In this document: positions 7,710 through 15,371 of the stretch, piece after piece
Numbering within the stretch: position 1 is the first letter of the stretch
Layout: the number at the start of each line of letters is the position of its first letter
Assembly: GCF_017526105.1 (NCBI RefSeq)
Contig: NZ_CP071839.1
Location: 6,610,001 to 6,674,000, forward strand
Origin: Streptomyces cyanogenus
GTDB lineage: Bacteria; Actinomycetota; Actinomycetes; Streptomycetales; Streptomycetaceae
Length of the DNA: 64,000 nucleotides
Reading direction: 5' to 3'
The notes under the pieces: generated by a model
What the model saw: only the letters and a program-made list of their open reading frames with translations
The model's database searches: none
What the model was told of the DNA's origin: nothing
Position numbers and translations under genes: made by a program

Positions 7710-8741
7710 ATGCAGACGCCCCACCCCTTCCTCCACCGCGCGGCGACCGGCCGCCCCTACTTCAGCGCCGACGGCGAGACCTACCTCGCCCCGACCCCCC
7801 TGCGTGACCTGGAGAAGACCCAGCCGCTGCGCGTGCTGTCCGAGGAGGACTTCGCCTTCTGGCAGACGTACGGCTACGTCGTCGTGCGCGAGGCCATCAC
7901 GCCCGGCGAGGCCAAGGAACTCCTCGACTTCGCCTGGGAGTTCCAGGGGCTCGCCCCCGACCGCCCCGACACCTGGTACGAGGAACCGGAGTTCCGGTCC
8001 GAACTCGACCGGCACCTGTACATCTACGGCTTCGTCGAGGCGTACCACCACCAGCTCATGTGGGACAGCCGGCAGAGCCGGCGCGTCTACGACGCCTTCG
8101 TGGACGTCTGGGACAGCCCGGAGCTGTGGGTCACCCTGGACCGTCTCAACCTCAACCCGCCCAACGTACGCACCCGTTCCCGCTCCCTGATCGAACCCAC
8201 CGACGAGGGCTTCGACATCGAGCTGCACTGGGACGTCGACACCACCCTCGCCGTCCTGCCGCAACGCGTGCAGGGCATCATCGCGCTCACCGACACCCGC
8301 CCCGAACTCGGCGGCTTCCAGTGCGCGCCGGAACTCTTCCGCCGCTTCGAGGAGTGGCGCGTCGCCCAGCCGCCCGGCCGCGACCCGGTCCGCCCGAACA
8401 CCGACCGCGCCGAGTTCCCGGTGGTCCGCCCCGACCTCCAGGCAGGCGACCTGCTGATCTTCAACGGGCTGCTCGCCCACGGCGTGGCGCCCAACCTCTC
8501 CGACAACGCTGTCCGAGCCGTCCAGTACCTGTCGATGATGCCCGCGCTGGAGGAGCACACGGCCCTGCGCGACTCCCGCGTGGAGTCCTGGCGCACCCTC
8601 GCCACCCCCGACTGGAACGCCACCCTGCTCGGCGACGCCCGCGAGCCCGAAGCCCTCCGCTACGGCCCCGCCGAACTGGACGACCTGGGGCGCAGGCTGC
8701 TCGGCCTCGACTCCTGGACCGCCGCGGACGGTGCCCGGTGA
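7710..8741 (+). CDS. Phytanoyl-CoA dioxygenase (PhyH) family Fe(II)/2OG oxygenase
   Basis: 343 residues from an ATG preceded by AGAGGAA. The double-stranded beta-helix iron site is visible: HWD in IELHWDVDTT gives the first His and Asp; the distal His is in LLAHGVAPN, with the 2-oxoglutarate-binding Arg following in VRAVQYLS. PhyH-family members hydroxylate fatty acyl-CoAs or free/carrier-bound amino acids in natural-product pathways. The neighbours (glycosyltransferase-like protein, decarboxylase, GNAT, exporter) point to a secondary-metabolite substrate, perhaps an amino acid derivative. The gene overlaps the next by GTGA. The 24-base in-frame extension upstream has no good ribosome site. 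Confidence 0.82.
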   Translation: MQTPHPFLHRAATGRPYFSADGETYLAPTPLRDLEKTQPLRVLSEEDFAFWQTYGYVVVREAITPGEAKELLDFAWEFQGLAPDRPDTWYEEPEFRSELDRHLYIYGFVEAYHHQLMWDSRQSRRVYDAFVDVWDSPELWVTLDRLNLNPPNVRTRSRSLIEPTDEGFDIELHWDVDTTLAVLPQRVQGIIALTDTRPELGGFQCAPELFRRFEEWRVAQPPGRDPVRPNTDRAEFPVVRPDLQAGDLLIFNGLLAHGVAPNLSDNAVRAVQYLSMMPALEEHTALRDSRVESWRTLATPDWNATLLGDAREPEALRYGPAELDDLGRRLLGLDSWTAADGAR

Positions 8742-10027
8742 ACCGCGTCTGCCTCACGCTGCCCACCAACCGGGCCTGCTCCGCCACCGTCACCGCCCTG
8801 CACGCCGAAGCCACGTACGCGGCCCGGCACTTCGGCGCCGACGTCGAGCTGCTGGTCCTGGACTCCGCCGACGCCGCGACCCGCGCCGAGCACGCCCGCA
8901 CGGTCGCCGCCCTGCCCCCGGAGCCGGGCGTGACCGTCCACCACCTCGACGAGGAGGCCCAGCGGGACTTCCTGTGCCGCGTCGTCCGGAAGGCCGGCCT
9001 GCCCGAGCCGGACCGCCTGCTGCGCCTGATGCTCCCGTCCGCGGTCTCCTACGGCGCCTGCACGAACCGCGCCTTCCTGCTGGCCGCCGCCCTCGGCTGC
9101 GACTCGGTGCACCGCCGCGACTCCGACAGCGCCTACCAACTCCACGCCGGACAGCCGGTGTTCCCCGTCCACCACGAGCTGCCGTGGCTGGGCCGGCCGG
9201 CCGCCGAGGCCTCGGCCGCCGTCACCCGCACCGACCTGGACCCGGCACTGGCCCACCGCCCGGTCTCGCTGGCCGGAGCCTCCTTCATCGGCGCACTCTC
9301 CGTGGACATCGGGGAGATACGACGCCTGGACGAGGCCGTCTACCACGACGTGGTCAGCCTGTGGGCCCCCGGCGACTGGCCGGAGGACCGCACCCGCGCG
9401 CTGGTCGAGGAGTCCTTCACCGGTGCGGGCACCGCACCCTTCGCCGGGGACCACTCCACCCTCACGCTGGTCGACCCGATGCGCGTCGACATGTGCAACA
9501 TCGCCTTCGACCGCGCGGTGTACGAGCGCGTCCCCCTCACGCCCGCCACCGACACCATCGGCAGCGACTACTTCCTGCTGCACCTCGTCCACGACGCGGG
9601 CCTGCCCGGCATCCTCCACAACCGTCACATCGAGAACTTCCACACCCCCGAGCGCCGCACCGACACCGGCTTCCCGGCCTACCAGCGCCGGTTCGTGAAG
9701 TTCCTCCTGTCGATGCTCTACTTCCACGACGTGTACGACCGGATGGCGGCCGAGGGCGCGGGGCTGCTGGACGAGCGGCAGCAGGTCCGGCCCGACCGGA
9801 TCGTGGAGTTCCTCCGCGAGAGCACGGGCCTGGACCGGGCCGAGAACATCTGGCGCCTGGACCGGGTGGACACGGCCTACCGCAAACTGGGCGGCCGGTA
9901 CGCGGACTTCGCGGACCAACTGGGCTTGGAACGTCACCGGTTACTCGACCAAGCCCAGCAGGACATCGAGGACTTCGTTCACTTGACCGTTTCCTGGTCC
10001 GCGCTGGTGAGGGCGGCCCGGTCATGA
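8738..10027 (+). CDS. Glycosyltransferase-like protein (DUF6271-like), TTA-containing
   Basis: 429 residues starting at the GTG that overlaps the PhyH gene stop. The N-terminal VCLTLPTNRACS and the alternating beta/alpha pattern, together with an acidic RRDSDS motif near residue 127 that looks like a DxD metal/nucleotide-sugar motif, suggest a GT-A-like fold. I recall similar Streptomyces proteins labelled DUF6271, but this is unverified. The codon at 9941-9943 is TTA (about residue 402), so translation should depend on the bldA leucyl tRNA. The stop overlaps the decarboxylase ATG. Function is unknown; sugar or peptide modification in the same pathway is the natural guess. Confidence 0.6.
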   Translation: MNRVCLTLPTNRACSATVTALHAEATYAARHFGADVELLVLDSADAATRAEHARTVAALPPEPGVTVHHLDEEAQRDFLCRVVRKAGLPEPDRLLRLMLPSAVSYGACTNRAFLLAAALGCDSVHRRDSDSAYQLHAGQPVFPVHHELPWLGRPAAEASAAVTRTDLDPALAHRPVSLAGASFIGALSVDIGEIRRLDEAVYHDVVSLWAPGDWPEDRTRALVEESFTGAGTAPFAGDHSTLTLVDPMRVDMCNIAFDRAVYERVPLTPATDTIGSDYFLLHLVHDAGLPGILHNRHIENFHTPERRTDTGFPAYQRRFVKFLLSMLYFHDVYDRMAAEGAGLLDERQQVRPDRIVEFLRESTGLDRAENIWRLDRVDTAYRKLGGRYADFADQLGLERHRLLDQAQQDIEDFVHLTVSWSALVRAARS

Positions 10028-11250
10028 GCGCCCCGAAGGGGCGCGCGGCCCCGTCCGACATGCGGCTGCCGCCGCGTGGGCGCGACCAGCCGCGACGGAC
10101 CGGTACCGTCGCCACGGACCGCCTCGTCTACGACCTCACCGGCATAGAGCACCAGTACGACGCCCTGCTCGACGAACTGCCCGGAACCCGCATCCGCTTC
10201 GCCCTCAAGGCCTGCCCGGTCGACGAGGTCCTGCGCTGCCTGACGGCCAGAGGCGCCGGATTCGACGCAGCGAGCCCCGCCGAGATCGAGCAGGCCCTGC
10301 GCGCCGGTGCGCACCCCGACCACATCCACTACGGCAACACCATCAAGTCCGACCACGACATCGCCCAGGCCCACCGCCTGGGGGTCCGCACGTTCGCCAC
10401 CGACAGCATCCAGGACGTCACCGCCATCGCGGCGCACGCGCCCCGCGCCCGCGTGTTCTGCCGCCTCGCCACCAGCGGGGACGGCGCCCTGTGGGGGCTG
10501 AACCGCAAGTTCGGCTGTGCCCCGGACGACGCCGTCCGCATCCTGGGCACGGCCCGGGACGCCGGCCTCGTCCCGGCCGGCCTGTCCGTGCACGTCGGCT
10601 CCCAGCAGATGACCGGCGAGGCCTGGCAGCAGGCACTGGACGCCCTCGCCGGGACCCTGACGGCACTGGCCGGGCGGGGGATCGCACCCGACCATGTGAA
10701 CCTCGGCGGCGGGCTGCCCGCGCTCGGCTATCGCGACCGGCGCGGCAACCCCCTCCACCCGCCGCTGGACAAGATCTTCACCGTGCTCCGCGAGGGCATG
10801 GAACGCCTGAACGCGCTGGTCCCCGCCCCGCTCGGCTTCGTGCTGGAGCCGGGGCGTCACCTGGTCGCCGACCACGGCGTGATCCGCGCCCACGTGGTCC
10901 GGCTGACCGAACGCACGCAGCCGGACGGCGGGCGCGCCCGCTGGCTGTACCTGAGCGTCGGCAAGTTCAACGGCCTGTACGAGATGGACCAGGTGACCCA
11001 CCCGCTGGTCTTCCCGGGGCGGGAGACCGAGGAACACGTCCCCGCGATCGTCGCCGGCCCCACCTGCGACAGCGACGACGCCTACGGCGCCGGCCGGTAC
11101 CCGGTGCCGGTCCCGGCGTCCCTCGCCTCCGGCGACCCGGTCCGGATCCTCTCCGCCGGCGCCTACGCCGGCAGTTACACCACCCGCGGCTTCAACGGCA
11201 TCCGCCCGCTGCCGACCGTGTGCACCCGCGGCCAGGAAGGACACCACTGA
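10024..11250 (+). CDS. Fold-III PLP-dependent decarboxylase (Orn/DAP/Arg family 2; SbnH-like)
   Basis: 408 residues. After a ~40-residue polar N terminus comes a fold-III barrel: FALKACP supplies the PLP lysine, VHVGSQ and NLGGGLPA are the phosphate-binding loop regions, LEPGRHLVADHG is the family EPGR motif, and GPTCDSDD contains the catalytic cysteine of the C-terminal domain. These enzymes decarboxylate D- or L-configured diamino acids. Staphyloferrin B biosynthesis uses one of this family (SbnH) with SbnA and SbnB; all three types occur in this locus, which suggests decarboxylation of a diaminopropionate-containing product. ATGA overlap with the preceding gene. Ornithine or diaminopimelate cannot be excluded as substrate. 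Confidence 0.82.
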   Translation: MSAPKGRAAPSDMRLPPRGRDQPRRTGTVATDRLVYDLTGIEHQYDALLDELPGTRIRFALKACPVDEVLRCLTARGAGFDAASPAEIEQALRAGAHPDHIHYGNTIKSDHDIAQAHRLGVRTFATDSIQDVTAIAAHAPRARVFCRLATSGDGALWGLNRKFGCAPDDAVRILGTARDAGLVPAGLSVHVGSQQMTGEAWQQALDALAGTLTALAGRGIAPDHVNLGGGLPALGYRDRRGNPLHPPLDKIFTVLREGMERLNALVPAPLGFVLEPGRHLVADHGVIRAHVVRLTERTQPDGGRARWLYLSVGKFNGLYEMDQVTHPLVFPGRETEEHVPAIVAGPTCDSDDAYGAGRYPVPVPASLASGDPVRILSAGAYAGSYTTRGFNGIRPLPTVCTRGQEGHH

Positions 11251-11251
11251 C

Positions 11252-11755
11252 ATGACAGGCCTCGTACGGGGCATCACCGAGGCCGACTGGCCCCAGGTCG
11301 CCGCCCTGGAGGCCGGGGCGTACGCGGACACCTCGCTCACCGAGGGAGAGGCCGGACTGCGGTCCCGGGCCCCGGCGGGCACCAGCTTCGTCCTGGACCT
11401 CGACGGCAGGATCGCGGGCTACGTCCTCGCCCTGCCCTACCGCCGGTTCCACTGTCCCGACCTGACCCGCCCGGAACAGGTCGCCCACCACACCACCAAC
11501 CTCCACCTGCACGACCTGGTCGTCAGCGCGCCGCTGCGCCGCCGGGGCCTGGGCACCCGTCTGGTCCGGCACCTCACGGACGCGGCCCGCGCCCGGGGCT
11601 TCACGACCATGTCCCTGGTCGCCGTCGCCGGCAAGGAGCCGTTCTGGCGGGCCAACGGCTACCGCCCCCACCCCGGGGCGCGGGTGCCGGCCGGCTACGG
11701 CGGCGGCGCGCTGTACATGTCGGCGCAGCTCGCCGTCCCGCGGGAGGCGAGCTGA
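11252..11755 (+). CDS. GNAT-family N-acetyltransferase
   Basis: 167 residues with the GNAT fold. The acetyl-CoA pyrophosphate loop is visible as RRRGLGTRLVRHL (Q/RxxGxG/A type) near residue 95, followed by AARARGFTTMSLVAV and the C-terminal KEPFWRANGYRPH. It starts one base after the decarboxylase stop and overlaps the MFS gene by one base (TGATG). In natural-product loci such small acetyltransferases often N-acetylate the product or a precursor for self-protection; given the amine chemistry of the locus, an amine substrate is a reasonable inference. Confidence 0.82.
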   Translation: MTGLVRGITEADWPQVAALEAGAYADTSLTEGEAGLRSRAPAGTSFVLDLDGRIAGYVLALPYRRFHCPDLTRPEQVAHHTTNLHLHDLVVSAPLRRRGLGTRLVRHLTDAARARGFTTMSLVAVAGKEPFWRANGYRPHPGARVPAGYGGGALYMSAQLAVPREAS

Positions 11756-12924
11756 TGACCGCACCCTCCTTCCGGCGCGCCAAGTGGTCGATCGCCGCGC
11801 TGTTCTGCTTCCTCGGTTTCCAGTACGGCACCTGGGTCTCCCGGCTGCCCGCGCTGAAGGCCCGGCTGGATCTGGGCGCCGGCGAGGTGGGCCTGCTGCT
11901 GATGGTCTGCGGGGCCGGCGCGGCGGCCTCCTTCCCACTGGTCGCCGCCCTGATGCGGCGGCTGGGCTCCCGGCTGCTGTCCCTCGCCTCCGCCGCGGCC
12001 CTGGTCGCCGTGCTGGCCGCGCTGTCCGCCGTGCCGAACTTCCCGCTCGCGCTGCTCGCCGTGTGCGCCGACGGGGTCGCGGTCGGCTGTCTCAACGTCG
12101 CCATGAACGCGCAGGGCGCCGCGCTGGAACGCGCCCACGGGCGGACGGCCATGTCCCAGCTGCACGCCACGTTCAGCGCCGGGCTGCTCGGCGCCGCCCT
12201 GCTGACCTCCGGCGTCACCACCGTGACCGCGTCCGTTCCGGCCCACTTCGCCGTCGCCGGCGCCCTGTTGCTGCTCCTGCTCGGCGGCGCCCGCCCGGGC
12301 CTGCTGCCGCACGAGGAGGAGGCTCCCGCCGTCGCCGGGGAGCCGAAGCGGCGCGCCCGTCGCGGCCTGTTCTCCGGTACGACCCTCCTCCTGGGCTGCG
12401 CCATGGCCTTCGGCACGATCACCGAGGGCGCCATGAACGACTGGTCGACGCTCTACCTGAAGGACGTCGTCGACGCGTCGGCGACCGTCGCTCCGCTCGG
12501 CATCGCGGTCGTCTCCGTGATGATGCTGCTGGCCCGGCTGTGCGCGGACCGCTGGCGCACCCGCTGGGGAGACGGGCGCGTGGTGCGCACCGGCAGTGCG
12601 ATGGCCGCCGTGGGTCTGGCCCTCGCCCTGCTCGCCGGGGGAGTGGTTCCCACGCTGCTCGGCTTCGCCTGCGTCGGCCTCGGCGCGGCCGCCGTCACCC
12701 CGTGCGTGTACGTGGCGGCGGCCGGCCGCGGCCCGGACGCGCTGGCGCTGGTCGCCGCGATGGGTACGACGGGTCTGCTGGCCGGTCCCGCCCTGATCGG
12801 CTTCGTGGCCGGCGCGGCGAACCTGACCCTGGGTATGGCCACGGTGGCGGCCTGCGCGCTGATCGTCACGGTGACCGCCTTCCGGATCCCGTGGCGTGCC
12901 CGCACCCCGGCGCCGGTGGCCTGA
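11755..12924 (+). CDS. MFS transporter, 12 transmembrane helices
   Basis: 389 residues, almost entirely hydrophobic helices. The N-terminal half begins FRRAKWSIAALFCFLGFQYGTW and contains a motif-A-like loop between helices 2 and 3 (MRRLGSRLLSLAS); a charged central loop (HEEEAPAVAGEPKRRAR) divides two six-helix halves. The sequence resembles sugar/drug exporters of the FucP/YbjJ-like group. It is the last gene of the plus-strand set and runs towards the convergent diaminopropionate operon, so it is the likely exporter of the locus product. The pairing with a GNAT fits a resistance or export module. Confidence 0.82.
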   Translation: MTAPSFRRAKWSIAALFCFLGFQYGTWVSRLPALKARLDLGAGEVGLLLMVCGAGAAASFPLVAALMRRLGSRLLSLASAAALVAVLAALSAVPNFPLALLAVCADGVAVGCLNVAMNAQGAALERAHGRTAMSQLHATFSAGLLGAALLTSGVTTVTASVPAHFAVAGALLLLLLGGARPGLLPHEEEAPAVAGEPKRRARRGLFSGTTLLLGCAMAFGTITEGAMNDWSTLYLKDVVDASATVAPLGIAVVSVMMLLARLCADRWRTRWGDGRVVRTGSAMAAVGLALALLAGGVVPTLLGFACVGLGAAAVTPCVYVAAAGRGPDALALVAAMGTTGLLAGPALIGFVAGAANLTLGMATVAACALIVTVTAFRIPWRARTPAPVA

Positions 12925-12956
12925 CACCACCGGTCGCCGGCCCGTGGCGCGCCCGG

Positions 12957-13130
12957 TCAGCCCGCGGCCGGCGGAGCCAGCCGCGCCAGGTAGGCGCGGA
13001 ACTCCTCCGGACGCCGCCCTCGCTGGAGGTGGCGTACAGCGCCCCGTCGGGGGTGGTGGACAACTGGTCGACCTCCTCGCCCTGGGGGAGCGTGCCGGCC
13101 GCCCGAGGTCCGAGTGAACAGGATGCTCCT
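12957..13130 (-). pseudogene. Short coding remnant between convergent operons
   Basis: The 316-base gap between the MFS gene and sbnA has no intact gene. On the minus strand two frames together read like a protein C terminus: GEEVDQLSTTPDGALYATSS in one frame, then RPEEFRAYLARLAP in another, ending at a stop at 12957. This is best explained as a frameshifted tail of a lost gene. The parent family is not recognised, and chance similarity to protein cannot be excluded. Confidence 0.3.
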
Positions 13131-13240
13131 GTGGCGTTCTCTGCAGGTGGATGCGGCCGCGCCGGCATCGTGCAGGGGGCGTCCATGGAGCGTCTGTGCG
13201 GAAGTCACGGACCGTGAGGCCGGGCCGCGGCCGGATCGGG

Positions 13241-14263
13241 TCACGGTCTTGGGCGGCGGTCCGGCCCCCGGGACGCGGACCTCTCCTCCCACGGGGTGTC
13301 CGTCCGGGCGGAGTCCAGCAGGTGTTCGCCGTACAGGTCCTGCAGCCAGTTGGTCTGGTAGATGGTGTCGAGGTAGCGCTCGCCGAGGTCGGGCGCTATG
13401 GCCACCGCGGTGAGGTCCCGGGTGCCGTGCCGGGCCAGCCAGTCCGTCGCTGCGCTGACCACCGACCCCGTGGAGCCGCCGAACAGGAAGCCCCGCCTGG
13501 CCATGCGGTGACAGGTGCGGATGGTGTCCGCCTCCTCCACCCGGATCACCTCGTCCACGTACGACTCGTCGAGCAGCGGCGGACGCATGCTCATGCCCAG
13601 ACCGGGGATCATCCGGCGGCCGGGCTCGCCGCCGAAGGCCACCGAGCCCACGCTGTCCACGGCGACGATCCGCACCGGCCGGTGCCACTCGCGGAAGTAG
13701 CGCCCGCAGCCCATCAGCGTTCCGGCGGTGCCCGTCCCGACGAACAGCACGTCCAGGTGCGGGAAGTAGCTGGCGATCTCCGGTGCCGTGGTACGGAAGT
13801 GGGCCCGCCAGTTCCCCGGGTTGGTGTACTGGCTGAGCCACACGTACCGCTCGTCGGACGCGCACAGCGCGCGCACGTACTCGAGCCGCGTGCCCAGGAA
13901 GCCGCCGTTCCCGTCCAGGTCGGTCACCACGTGCACCTGGCTGCCGAGGGCCTCCATCAGCAGCTTGGTCGACAGGTTGCACCGGGGGTCCGTCACACAC
14001 AGGAACCGGTATCCCTTGCTCGCGGCGATCACGCTCAGCGCGACGCCCAGGTTTCCGGACGAGGACTCGACGAGGATGGAGTCCGGCCTCAGCCGTCCGT
14101 CCCGCTCGGCGCTGTCCACCATCTCGTTCGCGGCCTTCAACTTGATGGAGCCGGCGAAGTTGAAGCCCTCGCACTTCAGGTAGAGGCGGTATCCGAAGAT
14201 CGACTCCAGATCGACGAACAGACTGCCTTCGTTGAAGGCGTGGGGAGCGGAGATGACGGGCAC
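13241..14263 (-). CDS. sbnA: SbnA-type PLP synthase (N-(2-amino-2-carboxyethyl)-L-glutamate synthase)
   Basis: 340 residues, cysteine-synthase-like fold-II PLP enzyme. The PLP lysine is in AGSIKLKAA (about residue 42), the substrate loop is VESSSGNLG, and the phosphate-binding glycines are in GTGTAGTLMG. Staphyloferrin SbnA joins O-phospho-L-serine and L-glutamate; its product is cleaved by SbnB to L-2,3-diaminopropionate. The SIKLK context and the adjacent SbnB separate this gene from ordinary cysteine synthases. It starts with GTG, five bases after AGGAGG, 37 bases after sbnB. It is the last gene of a five-gene minus-strand operon. The Arg-rich C terminus extends a little beyond the conserved fold. 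Confidence 0.88.
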   Translation of the reverse strand: MPVISAPHAFNEGSLFVDLESIFGYRLYLKCEGFNFAGSIKLKAANEMVDSAERDGRLRPDSILVESSSGNLGVALSVIAASKGYRFLCVTDPRCNLSTKLLMEALGSQVHVVTDLDGNGGFLGTRLEYVRALCASDERYVWLSQYTNPGNWRAHFRTTAPEIASYFPHLDVLFVGTGTAGTLMGCGRYFREWHRPVRIVAVDSVGSVAFGGEPGRRMIPGLGMSMRPPLLDESYVDEVIRVEEADTIRTCHRMARRGFLFGGSTGSVVSAATDWLARHGTRDLTAVAIAPDLGERYLDTIYQTNWLQDLYGEHLLDSARTDTPWEERSASRGPDRRPRP

Positions 14264-14300
14264 GGCAGCCTCCTGGTGCCAGGGCTGAAGGGCAACGGCC

Positions 14301-15371
14301 TCAGCCGTAGCGGCGCAGGTCGTGGAAGAAGTCGTCGATGAGGTGGAGTTCTCCCGCCCCGGCCACCCGGTCGTAGACGTACTTGCCGACGGCCAGGTCG
14401 AGGACGCCGAGGCCGAAGGGCGAGAAGATCACCGGCTGGTCCTGCGGCGGGGCGGCGCGGCCGAGCATCACGTCGCAGAGCGTGCCGTTGAGGAAGTCCC
14501 GGTTCCCGGTCCGCTGCTCGACCAGGTGCGGGGAGGTGTCCGCCTGCAGACAGTGCTCCACGTCGTCCACGAAGTTGGCCGCGGTGAGCAGGATCTCGGG
14601 GGCGAGGTCGCGCAGCGACACGTGCAGGACCACGGGGTTGTGCTCGAACCAGCCCGGGGCCGTGACGTGCGGCCGGCCGGCGATGGTGGCGAAGACCACC
14701 AGGTCGCTGGAGCGGACCAGGTCCTCGGCGCTGTCGTGGACGGTGATCTGCCCGGTGGCGCCGGCCTGGCGCAGGTAGCCGCGGAAGCCGGCGGTGCTGT
14801 CGGCGGACAGGTCGTGCACGCCGATCGCGTCGAAGGTCCAGCCCGTGCCGGCCAGGAAGGTGTGGATGTACCGGGCGATCAGGCCCGTCCCGAAGAACCC
14901 GACGCGGCGCGGCCGGGTCCGGGTGCGGCTGAGCCAGTCGGCGGCCAGCGCGGCGGAGGCCGCGGTCCGGGTCGCGCTGATGACGGAGCTCTCCAGGCAG
15001 GCGAAGGGGTAGCCCGTGTCGTGGTCGTTGAGGATCAGCACCGCGGAGGCCCGGGGCAGCCCGGAGCGCACGTTGTCGGGGAAGCTGGAGATCCACTTCA
15101 CGCCGTCCACGCGCGTCGGGCCGCCGATGGAGGCGGGCAGCGCGATGATCCGGGCCGTGGGCCGGTCGGGGAAGCGCAGGAAGTACGACGGCGGGTTGAC
15201 CGAGTCCCCGGCGCCGTGCAGCCGGTAGGTGGCGGCCACCAGTTCCACCAGTTCCCGCTCCCGCCCGGTCAGCGCCTGCTGCACCTGCCGGCCGGAGATC
15301 ACCGCGAAGGTGGGCGCCGGTGCGGGGCCGGGCATGGCCGGCTGGGGTGAGGTCGACAGCAGATGGGTCAT
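14301..15371 (-). CDS. sbnB: SbnB-type dehydrogenase (2,3-diaminopropionate biosynthesis)
   Basis: 356 residues, ornithine-cyclodeaminase/mu-crystallin family. The NAD-binding motif GFFGTGLIARYIHTF (GxGxxA) is near residue 165; the substrate region contains KWISSFPDN, and NDHDTGYPFACLESS and the C-terminal PFGLGVLDLAVGKYVYD are typical of the SbnB group rather than of true cyclodeaminases. SbnB oxidatively cleaves the SbnA product to L-2,3-diaminopropionate, 2-oxoglutarate and ammonia. Its ATG overlaps the stop of the oxygenase gene (ATGA), so expression is coupled. With SbnA it should supply diaminopropionate to the NRPS encoded upstream in the same operon. Confidence 0.9.
   Translation of the reverse strand: MTHLLSTSPQPAMPGPAPAPTFAVISGRQVQQALTGRERELVELVAATYRLHGAGDSVNPPSYFLRFPDRPTARIIALPASIGGPTRVDGVKWISSFPDNVRSGLPRASAVLILNDHDTGYPFACLESSVISATRTAASAALAADWLSRTRTRPRRVGFFGTGLIARYIHTFLAGTGWTFDAIGVHDLSADSTAGFRGYLRQAGATGQITVHDSAEDLVRSSDLVVFATIAGRPHVTAPGWFEHNPVVLHVSLRDLAPEILLTAANFVDDVEHCLQADTSPHLVEQRTGNRDFLNGTLCDVMLGRAAPPQDQPVIFSPFGLGVLDLAVGKYVYDRVAGAGELHLIDDFFHDLRRYG

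Noticed and set aside
12957..14174. Large minus-strand frame overlapping sbnA as an alternative gene
   Set aside because: It lies in a different frame across a well-supported enzyme gene, and only its last few residues outside sbnA look protein-like.
13241..14263. Ordinary cysteine synthase
   Set aside because: The immediate SbnB neighbour, the altered PLP-lysine context and the NRPS operon favour the SbnA function.
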